DNA from: an uncultured Pseudomonadota bacterium
GTDB lineage: Bacteria > Pseudomonadota > Alphaproteobacteria > Rs-D84
Assembly: GCA_902798205.1 (NCBI GenBank)
Contig: CADBVV010000005.1
Span: 1 to 60,026 of the forward strand
Length of the DNA: 60,026 nucleotides
Direction: 5' to 3'
Shown here piece after piece: positions 52,255 to 60,026 of this stretch. Each line of letters begins with the position of its first letter. The stretch's first letter is position 1. The notes beneath the pieces were generated by a model that was not told the DNA's origin, ran no database searches, and was given only the letters and a program-made list of their open reading frames with translations. The position numbers and the translations under genes are program-made.

Positions 52255-53061
52255 TCAATTATAATAAAGTGATGTTCCATAAACGTTTTTGGTGTAATAA
52301 CAATTTTTAGATGTATTTGTTTGAGCAGATGATGCTGTATCTATGTACACATAAGTGCCGTCTGAATCATCAAATTCTTTCATATAACAATCTGCAATAG
52401 TGTGAACATTCCAAGAATCCCATAAAATTTTACCGCTTTCATATACGTCTTCTTGTACAGTTGATCTTTCAACATAGGCATTGTTTGGGCATGGTTGGCA
52501 ATGTATTATGTCGGCCATTTCTTTAATTGGTATTTTACCATCGTCGTTTGTACATAAATTAGCCAATAATTGATATAAATGATCTTTATACTGTGACGGT
52601 AAAGCAACAGCATTTGAATAAACATAGTTTGAACTTGATGTTCCTGTCCTGGATGTATATTCCAGTGCATATTGGTGTGCGAACATTTTTTGTAAATTTT
52701 CCATGTTTATTGTATCGGAATCTTGTGTGTTATAAGAATAATAATCAGGGGTTTGTACGTTACCTGCTTTTTTTAAACCTTTTAACCAATTTGTACCTAT
52801 GGTTGACATTCCACAGCTTGCTAAATAATGACCAGATCGACATAATTGCCGGGTGCGTGCATACCTGTTGTGTTCTTCAACTTCTTCTGTTGATGTGAAA
52901 TATTTTGTTGTCATTTTTTTGTCTCTGACAATAGACGGCGTATTGGATAATGGGGACGATGTTTCAGATTCTTCGGCAAATGTGCAATCAGAACCAATGT
53001 GACATAAAAATACCATGGTCACGCTAAATAATTTCCATAAAAAATTACCGAAATTGTTCAT
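52255..53061 (-). CDS. Secreted Cys-containing protein of unknown function
   Basis: A 268-aa exported protein. Start 53061 is chosen for AAGGAAT upstream; a signal peptide ends near residue 30. It has about ten cysteines, including CRSGHYLASCG, CQPCPNNAYVE and a final NCYYTKN. The CxxCP unit resembles that of the 844-aa protein, suggesting a shared family of secreted Cys-rich proteins. No domain recognised. It ends six bases before the glycosyltransferase gene. Confidence 0.65.
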   Translation of the reverse strand: MNNFGNFLWKLFSVTMVFLCHIGSDCTFAEESETSSPLSNTPSIVRDKKMTTKYFTSTEEVEEHNRYARTRQLCRSGHYLASCGMSTIGTNWLKGLKKAGNVQTPDYYSYNTQDSDTINMENLQKMFAHQYALEYTSRTGTSSSNYVYSNAVALPSQYKDHLYQLLANLCTNDDGKIPIKEMADIIHCQPCPNNAYVERSTVQEDVYESGKILWDSWNVHTIADCYMKEFDDSDGTYVYIDTASSAQTNTSKNCYYTKNVYGTSLYYN

Positions 53062-53187
53062 ATTCCTTGCCTTGAGAAATATTTTATAATCTTTGTTTTT
53101 TTTTCGCAAGGGAAAAATAAAAAACGCTTGCTTTTATTCTTGTGTTTTTTCTATAATTCAGCCATCAAGGAATTAAAGGAGTTTTTT

Positions 53188-53748
53188 ATGAAATTATCAA
53201 AGATTTTATTCGCGGCTTTTTGCGGGGCTTTTATGTTTGGTGCAAATGCTGCAGATATCACAATTTATTATTCACCAACATGCCCACATTGTCATCATGC
53301 GCGTGATTTTGTTGAAAATACTTTGATATATGAATACGCAGATTTAAAAGTATCAGAAGTAAATGTTATGAACAATGATAACCGTAAGGTGTTTGTTGAT
53401 GCACTTAAAAAATGTGGTTATGAAAGTGGTGGGGTTCCTGTTTTAGTTATAGGTGAAAAATGTTTCCAGGGTTATTCTGATTCAATGCAATCTGATTTGC
53501 GCGCTGCTGTCGAAGTTGATTTGACAGACGAACAAAAAAAATCTGCCACATCAAACAAGGCAGAAATGGAAAAAAATAAAGATGCATTTGTTGCTGCACA
53601 CAGCGACAGAAAAAATGCAGTGACAGACACCAATACTAAAAAAAAAGTAAAAAATAATAACAACAATATATCTGATATTTTGTTGTACGGCTTTTTAGGA
53701 TTGTTATTGATAGGTCTTGGTTTGGTTTTATTTAAAAAACAAAAATAG
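53188..53748 (+). CDS. Membrane-anchored periplasmic thioredoxin/glutaredoxin-like protein
   Basis: A 186-aa protein with signal peptide (to about residue 21), a thioredoxin-fold domain with the active site CPHC at 32-35 in YYSPTCPHCHH, a GGVPVLVIG cis-Pro loop, a Lys/Asn-rich linker (about 140-158) and a C-terminal membrane helix (about 162-182). It may reduce or form disulfides in the periplasm. AAAGGAG precedes the ATG at 53188. It is followed after 10 bases by cvpA. Confidence 0.85.
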   Translation: MKLSKILFAAFCGAFMFGANAADITIYYSPTCPHCHHARDFVENTLIYEYADLKVSEVNVMNNDNRKVFVDALKKCGYESGGVPVLVIGEKCFQGYSDSMQSDLRAAVEVDLTDEQKKSATSNKAEMEKNKDAFVAAHSDRKNAVTDTNTKKKVKNNNNNISDILLYGFLGLLLIGLGLVLFKKQK

Positions 53749-53758
53749 GTAAAACACA

Positions 53759-54460
53759 ATGTTTGATTTAACTGTTCTTGATTATATTTATGTAGCGGTT
53801 ATTTTAGCTTCTACCATTTGGGCAACAATTCGTGGTGGTGTGTACGAAACAATTGCAACATTGTCTTGGGTGGTGGCTGCCATATCTGCAAGATTTGCAT
53901 CACCATATCTGGACGGACTTTTACAGAAATGGTTTAACTTGTCAGATTCAACTGTTGTTACATTGGTTGCATCGTATTTTATAGTGTTTTTTGTTATTTT
54001 GGTAATAGTCGGTTTTATAAATCAAAAAATACGTGAAAGAATCCAAGACAGCTTTTTATCGGTGACAGACAGAACGTTGGGGGTTGTTTTTGGTATTATA
54101 CGCAGTGTTGTTTTAATGGGGTTTGTGTATTGGGCTGTGTTGTGGTATTATTCTGATATGCCACGCGGTTTGCCAAAATGGGTCAGTGAAGCCAGAACGC
54201 GTCCGGTTATGCAATTAACCGCAATTAAAATGGATGATTGGTTCTTTTTCGGAAACAGTAAATTGTTAAAGAAAGATTTGGAACAAGATCAAAAACAGCA
54301 TACTAATTTAATAAATCCGATGGTTGAAAAAAAGAAAACAGATTCTGATAATGCGGACAAACCATCTGAAACAGGGTATAAATCTTCGGAACGCGCAGCG
54401 CTGGAAAACCAGTTATTACAGATAGAATCTGTTGCAAACACGATTCAGGAAGAAAAATAA
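53759..54460 (+). CDS. cvpA: CvpA-family membrane protein
   Basis: A 233-aa protein with four membrane helices matching CvpA: LDYIYVAVILASTIWATIRGGVYETIATLSWV at the start (given here in two parts of a helix-loop-helix) and DRTLGVVFGIIRSVVLMGF later. CvpA is tied to colicin V export and envelope function. A charged cytosolic C-terminal tail of about 70 residues contains a coiled stretch. It begins 10 bases after the thioredoxin-like gene. Confidence 0.85.
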   Translation: MFDLTVLDYIYVAVILASTIWATIRGGVYETIATLSWVVAAISARFASPYLDGLLQKWFNLSDSTVVTLVASYFIVFFVILVIVGFINQKIRERIQDSFLSVTDRTLGVVFGIIRSVVLMGFVYWAVLWYYSDMPRGLPKWVSEARTRPVMQLTAIKMDDWFFFGNSKLLKKDLEQDQKQHTNLINPMVEKKKTDSDNADKPSETGYKSSERAALENQLLQIESVANTIQEEK

Positions 54461-54479
54461 ATAATGCATTATAAAACGG

Positions 54480-54516
54480 AAAAGGGTCCCATTGAAAAAT
54501 GGGGCCTTTGTTTTTT
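54480..54516 (+). terminator. Intrinsic terminator after cvpA
   Basis: Imperfect stem AAAGGGTCCCAT / ATGGGGCCTTT with loop TGAAAA, followed by G and T6. Confidence 0.75.
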
Positions 54517-54527
54517 ATAATTTTTAT

Positions 54528-54908
54528 ATGCGAAAAATAAAGATATTTATAACTTTTTTTGTGTTATATGAATTTGTTGCGATAACAATATTGCAAATAC
54601 CAGAATTTTGTTTTGGTATATTTAATTATAATTTCTGTGAAATAGGGTATAAATATTTTCTTTTTTGTGTAATGGTGCCGGCATTGTTTGGATTGTTGTT
54701 TTGGTGGGTGCCAAAGAAAGCAGAAGCAACACAAAAACAAACATTTTTTGATATGCTTTTCGATATAATCCCACCGCAATATATAAAACGATTTTTGACA
54801 GCAACAGTAATTATTGGATTACGAAAGTTTATAATGTCGCACCCGCGCGCCCGCGATTTTTTTAAAAATGTCAATTCCGTGTTAAAGAAAAAAAGATTGA
54901 CAAAATAA
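54528..54908 (+). CDS. Small membrane protein, unknown function
   Basis: A 126-aa basic protein with two membrane helices near the N-terminus (about 5-22 and 38-58) and a helical, Lys/Arg-rich C-terminal part. ATG 54528 is chosen since the frame upstream passes through the cvpA terminator. No ribosome site is evident, so translation is less sure. No family recognised. Confidence 0.55.
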   Translation: MRKIKIFITFFVLYEFVAITILQIPEFCFGIFNYNFCEIGYKYFLFCVMVPALFGLLFWWVPKKAEATQKQTFFDMLFDIIPPQYIKRFLTATVIIGLRKFIMSHPRARDFFKNVNSVLKKKRLTK

Positions 54909-54952
54909 TAATTTTGTATTATATTTTCGTGTGTAAAAAACAGGAAATATAA

Positions 54953-55987
54953 ATGTCTGAAAAATTTTGTATATTTTGTGGTGAAAAGCCGGAAAAAAAG
55001 AATCGCGAACACGTTATTCCGCAATGGTTAATTCGTATGACCGGCCGTGAAAAGAAAGATGTTTTTACGCGTTTTCCCGAAGATGCCAAACATATGGCGT
55101 TTATGAATTTTACTTTTCCAGCATGTGAAAAATGTAATTCTGATTATTCGGCACTGGAAATCGCGGCCAAGGCCGTTATGGAAAAAGTTTTATCTGGTGG
55201 CAAAATCACAGGAACCGAAGCCAGCGTTTTAATGGACTGGTTTGATAAAGTCCGTATTGGTTTGTGGTTGTCGTGGATGTATTATGATCCAAAATTAAAA
55301 TCTGCTGTCCAGCCACACTTTTTTATAAATTCACGTGTTGGAACTTGTGACAGAATGTTAAATATTCGCAAATTAAACCTGGAAGCCGACGAAAACAAAG
55401 GCATTTTGTTTATGGGGACAGATAATACTTGGTTTAATTACTGTCCAAGCGCCTTTACCATGGTCATTAACGATTACTATTTTATGAATGCATCAACTAA
55501 TAATCTGGTGTCGCGAAATCTGGGATTTCCAATTATGCGCAAGCCTGAAATTTTCGATCAAGATACAGGTAGATTTTGCGCGGATATTGAAATGGGTAAT
55601 CAAAGAATTATCAGCCCTGTTATCAAAGGTTTTGTTCCGCATCCTGAATCTGTCACTTTTTATCAGCCGATGTACCATGAAATCGCATCTGCGAAAGATG
55701 ATAGTCCATCTTGGCAATATATAACAGAACGCAGTTATGATTCTGATAATGGTGTCGGTGGGGTTTTCTTTCAAAAAGGTAATGCCAATAATACCAGATA
55801 TTTACAGCCACAATCACTGGCAAATTTGAAAATGAAAGCAACAGTGTGGCCGGATTTAGAATCTGACGTCTTGAAATTTCAAAATGTGATTGGCGGCAGA
55901 ACTTTCCTGCAAACGCGCGAAACTTTGCTGGGGATGAGTCTTAACAAAAAGTATCTGGCGGCCCTGCAACAAGCAAAACAAAAATAA
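54953..55987 (+). CDS. HNH-like zinc-site protein
   Basis: A 344-aa protein. The N-terminus has C6-x2-C9, EHVIPQW with E19-H20 and C58-x2-C61-N62. This CxxC-EH-CxxCN order matches HNH/treble-clef nucleases of the kind annotated as 'HNH endonuclease'. The following 280 residues are unfamiliar and rich in aromatic residues. AGGAAAT precedes the ATG. It could be a stand-alone nuclease or a defence effector, but no partner genes are seen. Confidence 0.65.
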   Translation: MSEKFCIFCGEKPEKKNREHVIPQWLIRMTGREKKDVFTRFPEDAKHMAFMNFTFPACEKCNSDYSALEIAAKAVMEKVLSGGKITGTEASVLMDWFDKVRIGLWLSWMYYDPKLKSAVQPHFFINSRVGTCDRMLNIRKLNLEADENKGILFMGTDNTWFNYCPSAFTMVINDYYFMNASTNNLVSRNLGFPIMRKPEIFDQDTGRFCADIEMGNQRIISPVIKGFVPHPESVTFYQPMYHEIASAKDDSPSWQYITERSYDSDNGVGGVFFQKGNANNTRYLQPQSLANLKMKATVWPDLESDVLKFQNVIGGRTFLQTRETLLGMSLNKKYLAALQQAKQK

Positions 55988-56012
55988 AAAACGCACCGTT
56001 TGGTGCGTTTTT
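55986..56012 (+). terminator. Intrinsic terminator after the HNH-like gene
   Basis: Stem AAAAACGCACC / GGTGCGTTTTT with a GTTT loop. Starts within the stop codon. Confidence 0.9.
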
Positions 56013-56018
56013 AATTTC

Positions 56019-56094
56019 TGGTGCCGGTTGTCGGACTTGAACCAACGACCCTCTGATTACAAATCAGATGCTCTACCAACTGAGCTAAACCGGC
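56019..56094 (-). tRNA. tRNA-Thr (anticodon TGT)
   Basis: On the minus strand: acceptor stem GCCGGTT / AACCGGC, anticodon stem TCTGA / TCAGA with loop TTTGTAA and T arm GTTGGTTCAAGTCCGAC. CCA is encoded. It reads ACA. Confidence 0.96.
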
Positions 56095-56154
56095 AGGCAT
56101 CGCATATATTATATGTATTTAAATCTTTTTGCAAGCAAAAAATGCTTAAAAAAT

Positions 56155-56754
56155 TTAAAAGTCATATAAATGCCGTATATTTTCCGTGGCAACCTGGGCC
56201 ATGTATTGATCTTTTGCTCTTTGGTATAATTTTGCATAGTTTGGTTTTTTGTCTAGGGATATGCTACATACCGTGTAAAGTGTGTTTACCAATTCATATC
56301 GTTTAAAACCGTATTGACCGGTCTTTTTATTGTGGCCAATTGCAAAACCTGCAATTCCAGAATTTGTAACCATATATGTTTCAAAATCACCACGCATTTG
56401 ATATATTACATCTGAATCAATCAATATATCGTTATAAATTATCGAAAAATCTTTGTGTGCACGAATGGCAATCTGTTCGATTTTGTATGCAAAAGCAACG
56501 GTTTCAAAAATTTCAGCATAATTCAGTTTTATATCGGATGCCAGGCCGTGTTTTGCATATTGTGATTTAAACAAATTTGTGCATGTAAATTCGTATTTGT
56601 TCATATCATTACGAAAAGTAATTGTGAACATTATACCATCGTTATTATATACGACGTATGCTTCGCCAGTGTCGCCATTTACATATTTGATGTTTGATGT
56701 TGACAATGTTTTGCTTAATAAATCTGTGAATTTAGAATGTGTTTCTATGTCCAT
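56155..56754 (-). CDS. Hypothetical protein
   Basis: A 199-aa soluble protein with no recognised family. It mixes beta strands (AYVVYNNDGIMFTITF, YMVTNSGIAGFAIGH) and helices, ending in a short basic helix. It starts two bases after the stop of the upstream gene and probably shares its transcript. Confidence 0.65.
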   Translation of the reverse strand: MDIETHSKFTDLLSKTLSTSNIKYVNGDTGEAYVVYNNDGIMFTITFRNDMNKYEFTCTNLFKSQYAKHGLASDIKLNYAEIFETVAFAYKIEQIAIRAHKDFSIIYNDILIDSDVIYQMRGDFETYMVTNSGIAGFAIGHNKKTGQYGFKRYELVNTLYTVCSISLDKKPNYAKLYQRAKDQYMAQVATENIRHLYDF

Positions 56755-56756
56755 TT

Positions 56757-57128
56757 TTATCTTCTTCGTTTAATAGAGTTTGTTTGTAAAAATTGCGACA
56801 GTAAAAACTGTTTTTTATTCATGGTTGTTTGTATTAAACCGTTCTGTTCCGCGTTTTTCAGAAACATTTTGTTCGCAATCATTGCAATATCATAATTGTT
56901 TCTTATTTGTCGTGTTGTTTTTGCGAAATGGTTAATGTGGCCCACTTGTTCGCCATTTATTTCAATGCTTATGCGTGGTAAAATGCCATCATAACAATCT
57001 ACAACCATTAATTCGTGGTTGTTTTTACCGTACAGGGTATATGTATAATGTGTGTCGTCCATGTATGTCACACGGACGGTATTGTTATTTATAGCATTCA
57101 AAATGTTTCTTTTAAATTCTTTGTTCAT
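56757..57128 (-). CDS. Hypothetical protein
   Basis: A 123-aa protein. Start 57128 is chosen because upstream in-frame sequence is read from the trhP promoter region. It has the strand pattern VRVTYMDDTHYTYTLYG ... LMVVDCYDG ... ISIEINGEQVGHIN, then helices ending in basic residues. No ribosome site stands out. Strand order slightly recalls the next gene, so the two may be distant paralogues. Confidence 0.55.
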   Translation of the reverse strand: MNKEFKRNILNAINNNTVRVTYMDDTHYTYTLYGKNNHELMVVDCYDGILPRISIEINGEQVGHINHFAKTTRQIRNNYDIAMIANKMFLKNAEQNGLIQTTMNKKQFLLSQFLQTNSIKRRR

Positions 57129-57231
57129 AATGCGAATTGTTGCACAAAATATGCGATTGTCAATATTTTTGATAACTATACCTTGAATTTTGGTTTTTAT
57201 CTGATAAAATCGCCACAAAAGGATATATGAT

Positions 57232-58476
57232 ATGGTGAAAGTACCAGAACTTTTGGCGCCTGCGGGCACATTGGATGCGTTTAAAACGGCAATTTTATAC
57301 GGGGCAGATGCAATTTATGCTGGTCTGCCGGGTTTTTCTATGCGTGCACGTGCAAAAATCACCGTAGATGAAGTAAAACAGGGTATCGATTTTGCGCATG
57401 AACATGGAAAAAAGGTTTATTTGGCATTTAATTTGTTTGCCCATGATCGTGATTATGAAAATATGGATAGAGTATCCGAAGTTCTTAATTATTTGCGTCC
57501 GGATGCGTTAATTATATCAGACGCGGGTGTTTTAATGTGGGTTCGCGAACATCATCCTGATATTCCAATTCATATATCGACCCAGGCGAATATTTGCAGT
57601 GCATCTACGGTTAAATTCTGGCAAAATGCAGGTGCAGTGCAATGTGTTCTTGCGCGCGAGGTTTCTCATAAAGAATTTGAATCTATACGTAAACAATGCC
57701 CAGATATAGGTCTTGAAATATTTATTCATGGCGCAATGTGTATGTCTTATTCGGGGCGTTGTTTGTTATCGAATTATATAACAGGTCGGCCATCTAATCG
57801 TGGTGCGTGTGCACAATTGTGCCGTTGGAAATATGATGTGATTTTACGCGAAAAAGAAAGTGGCATTGAAATGCCAATCGAAGAAGACGAACGCGGTGCA
57901 TACATTATGAATTCAAAAGATTTGTGTTTGATGCCACGTTTGAAAGAGGTTATTGAATCACATCCAGATACATTGAAAATAGAGGGACGCAACCGCAGTG
58001 AATATTATGTTGGTATGGTGACACGTGCATATCGTAATGCATTGGATGCGTATGCAAAAGATCCTGAACATTTTGATCCAACACCATTTATGAATGATTT
58101 GAATTTACTGGAAACACGTGGATATACAACGGCTTTCTTTGATGGACCGGTTCCACCAGATGCACATGATTATGAACAAACACATTCTAATTCTGACTAT
58201 TGTGTTGCGGGTGTTGTGACAAATGTTAATGATAATAAAATAGCATTTGAATTGCGTAATGAAATAAAGCAGGGCGACACAATCAATTTTGTTTTGCCGT
58301 ATATTCAAGACAAGGTTTCGATTACATTGGACAAGATTATAAATGCCAAAGATGGTAGCGAATTGCCAAAGATGTCTGCGGGTCAGGGTAATTCATTGAT
58401 TGTTCCAATGGATAAAATCCCAGAACAATATCGTGATAAAATAGTTCCTTTGATTTTAGCATACAAACACAAGTAA
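57232..58476 (+). CDS. trhP: U32-family protein (TrhP/YegQ-like)
   Basis: A 414-aa protein of peptidase family U32, many of which act in tRNA hydroxylation. The signature EIFIHGAMCMSYSGRCLLSNY, then GRPSNRGACAQLCRWKY, carries the four cysteines that bind an iron-sulfur cluster. TrhP (YegQ) installs 5-hydroxyuridine at tRNA position 34. Length is slightly below 450. AAAGGA precedes the ATG. Confidence 0.85.
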   Translation: MVKVPELLAPAGTLDAFKTAILYGADAIYAGLPGFSMRARAKITVDEVKQGIDFAHEHGKKVYLAFNLFAHDRDYENMDRVSEVLNYLRPDALIISDAGVLMWVREHHPDIPIHISTQANICSASTVKFWQNAGAVQCVLAREVSHKEFESIRKQCPDIGLEIFIHGAMCMSYSGRCLLSNYITGRPSNRGACAQLCRWKYDVILREKESGIEMPIEEDERGAYIMNSKDLCLMPRLKEVIESHPDTLKIEGRNRSEYYVGMVTRAYRNALDAYAKDPEHFDPTPFMNDLNLLETRGYTTAFFDGPVPPDAHDYEQTHSNSDYCVAGVVTNVNDNKIAFELRNEIKQGDTINFVLPYIQDKVSITLDKIINAKDGSELPKMSAGQGNSLIVPMDKIPEQYRDKIVPLILAYKHK

Positions 58477-58482
58477 TAAACA

Positions 58483-59217
58483 ATGATTTTACACACAGCA
58501 CCTGCTTATACTATCAGTAATGAAAATCAACGTTGGGCAACGCAAGTGGTCCCAAATGTAAAATCTGTTTTAACTGTTGCGGGTTCTGGTGACCAGGCTT
58601 TGTTTTATAAATTATCTGGTGCAAAAATTATTGATACTTTTGACATAAATAATAATGCACGTGTTATTCAAGATATCAAATGTGCCGCAATAAAACATTT
58701 AAAAATTTCGGAATATAAAGATTTGTTGACCAAATTACATAATGCAAATGCCCGTGATATGATTGATGTGCCGGAAATGCATTACATTTTACAATTTTTG
58801 CCGAAAGAATCATCGGATATAATAAAACAAAACAATTTCGCGTGTAATTGTGGTTTAAATATTGATTTTTATCCTGAAAATATACCAACAGAAACAGAAT
58901 TCGAAACATTGAAAAATATGTTGGATAAATCATTTAGTTTTATTTGGACTGATTTGGGGGCTTTGGGAACCCAATTAACCAGAAAATACGATTTGATAAA
59001 TATATCTAATATTTTTGATTATATTTCAAACGGTCAAACACAAATGGATATATTAAACGAATTATCAAAACACCTTAATAAAAATGGGCATATTGTGCAT
59101 TTGCCACAAAAGCACAGATACAGTTATAAAAAATTGGAATTACCACATTTGGTTTATGAAAAAACTTTGATATATGACAAGCTTAGAAAAATTATTTTGT
59201 TCCAAAAAACAAAATAA
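58483..59217 (+). CDS. SAM-dependent transferase-like protein (DUF3419-like)
   Basis: A 244-aa protein that begins like DUF3419/BtaA enzymes, with VLTVAGSGDQALFYKLSGAK as the SAM site and DINNNARVIQDIKCAAIKHL as the acidic strand end. A later DLGALGTQLTRKYDLINISNIFDY matches the class I transferase core. BtaA transfers the aminocarboxypropyl group of SAM onto diacylglycerol to make betaine-lipid precursors, but this protein is short and its substrate is unknown. It starts six bases after the U32 gene. Confidence 0.65.
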   Translation: MILHTAPAYTISNENQRWATQVVPNVKSVLTVAGSGDQALFYKLSGAKIIDTFDINNNARVIQDIKCAAIKHLKISEYKDLLTKLHNANARDMIDVPEMHYILQFLPKESSDIIKQNNFACNCGLNIDFYPENIPTETEFETLKNMLDKSFSFIWTDLGALGTQLTRKYDLINISNIFDYISNGQTQMDILNELSKHLNKNGHIVHLPQKHRYSYKKLELPHLVYEKTLIYDKLRKIILFQKTK

Positions 59218-59240
59218 AAACGCCGTTTGGCGTTTTTTTT
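59216..59240. terminator. Bidirectional terminator after the DUF3419-like gene
   Basis: Stem AAAAACGCC / GGCGTTTTT with loop GTTT. Covers the end of the minus-strand gene too. Confidence 0.88.
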
Positions 59241-60026
59241 ATTCTGGTTTCTTCCAATCTGGGATTTCAACATAATCGTTGTATTTAGATAAATAACGAC
59301 CACCAGTCATACATACAAAATTAGATAATGAATCTTCGTATTCACGAACAGCACTTGTCCAACGGTCTGTTATTTCAGATTGTGCACCCTGGTATCCAGC
59401 GAAACCACCCATTGCACCACCAGCAGCGGCACCAACAGCGGTTCCTTTCGCACGTGCTTTATTATTTATATCAACCAAACCGCCAGACGACGCATCGCGT
59501 GCTAACGGTGTGAAGATAACATTTGGTTTTGTTTTTTCGTCCAGTTGTATTACCGCGCCAACCGATCCACTGTGGTTGCGGTTAAAATATTCGAATTCTT
59601 TGCCACCAATCAGTGTGGTAAAATCTGATTGTTTATAACCTTTGATGCCACCATGGCCCAGATCGCTTTTAAATACTATATATGCATGTTTTTCATCTTT
59701 TGCTTCATATGCATTTGATATTTTATAATATGTGTTATCTTTTTGTCCGTCGCTATATGGTTTAAAAATAACACCGTTATTTTCTTCCGAATAATATCTT
59801 TGCAGGTTTGAAAATTCTGTATCTTTTATATTTCCCTTGGTAAATATTGAATCAAAAGATACTGCAGATCCTGTGTGTTCAAGAGTGATATTTACCAAAG
59901 ACCCAGCATAAGGTTCGCAATTTAAATTATTTGAATCATTTGTATCTTTTTTGCATGTTTTTATGTTTTTATTAGCATCAATTAAAAAGATTGCATCTGA
60001 ATCAATTTCTGATATAGATTTTCCTT
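59239..60026 (-). CDS. Glycine-zipper-containing protein, 5' end outside window
   Basis: The frame is open from the right edge to a stop at 59239, giving at least 261 residues; an internal TTG near 59898 is not needed as a start. Near residue 200 of the visible part is GTAVGAAAGGAMGGFAGYQG, a glycine-zipper membrane segment, followed by a helical SEITDRWTSAVREYEDSLSNF stretch. Two Cys are near the cut end. Family and function unknown. Confidence 0.65.
   Translation of the reverse strand, partial: GKSISEIDSDAIFLIDANKNIKTCKKDTNDSNNLNCEPYAGSLVNITLEHTGSAVSFDSIFTKGNIKDTEFSNLQRYYSEENNGVIFKPYSDGQKDNTYYKISNAYEAKDEKHAYIVFKSDLGHGGIKGYKQSDFTTLIGGKEFEYFNRNHSGSVGAVIQLDEKTKPNVIFTPLARDASSGGLVDINNKARAKGTAVGAAAGGAMGGFAGYQGAQSEITDRWTSAVREYEDSLSNFVCMTGGRYLSKYNDYVEIPDWKKPE

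Overview
The window is an AT-rich, densely packed stretch of a bacterial chromosome. Gene content points to an alphaproteobacterium: a GapR/DUF2312 protein, an RNHCP protein, IHF-alpha, rmuC next to def, an OlsB/OlsA-type ornithine-lipid pair, a CvpA protein and a D,D-carboxypeptidase with a SPOR domain. L-lactate dehydrogenase, a Pta-like protein and pyruvate kinase suggest fermentative metabolism. My best guess is an uncultured, possibly gut- or host-associated lineage. That placement is inference; no rRNA is present to confirm it.

Layout. 1-2.6 kb: start of rmuC, divergent from def-fmt-small Cys-rich gene-truA. 2.5-6.2 kb: comEC (convergent with truA) and pyrG. 6.2-9.3 kb: hypothetical, RNHCP, gapR, pyk and a small membrane protein. 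9.4-15.9 kb: a D,D-carboxypeptidase, recR-rsmA, a KefB-type antiporter, lspA, yidC. 15.9-21.4 kb: two small conserved unknowns, an intergenic region with a repeated heptamer and two hairpin terminators, then a virB8-virB9-virB10 operon for the core of a type IV secretion-like channel. 21.6-33.3 kb: tRNA-Trp, secE, nusG, rplK, rplA, rplJ, rplL, rpoB, rpoC, with structured RNA between genes. 33.3-38.4 kb: HAD protein, rpmF-plsX, a large secreted Cys-rich protein, and a 109-aa unknown behind a long structured leader. 38.4-44 kb: GNAT, ldh, pta-like, proS, olsA, olsB. 44-50.2 kb: mltB, an outer-membrane barrel, hemW, an M13 peptidase, a coiled-coil protein, ihfA. 50.3-60 kb: tRNA-Arg, a small metal-site membrane protein, nucleotidyltransferase, glycosyltransferase, secreted Cys-containing proteins, a periplasmic thioredoxin-like protein, cvpA, an HNH-like protein, tRNA-Thr, two unknowns, trhP-like, a DUF3419-like protein and the 3' part of a glycine-zipper protein.

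secE (59 aa) and rpmF (49 aa) were found by reading the sequence directly, as were three tRNAs. Several starts were moved to agree with ribosome-binding sites, terminators or family alignment.

The most interesting material is: (i) the isolated virB8-9-10 operon, whose VirB9 carries a C-terminal SPOR-like domain and whose VirB10 carries an Ig/ASH-like domain after the membrane anchor and a Cys-rich tail; (ii) an 844-aa secreted protein with a Ser/Arg/Ala-rich segment and repeated Cys-x6-Cys pairs; (iii) the structured leader of the 109-aa gene; (iv) GNRA-capped hairpins directly after several stop codons of the secE-rpoC cluster; (v) the CGAATCG repeat cluster at 16.7-16.8 kb. No insertion sequence, prophage, CRISPR array or rRNA was seen.
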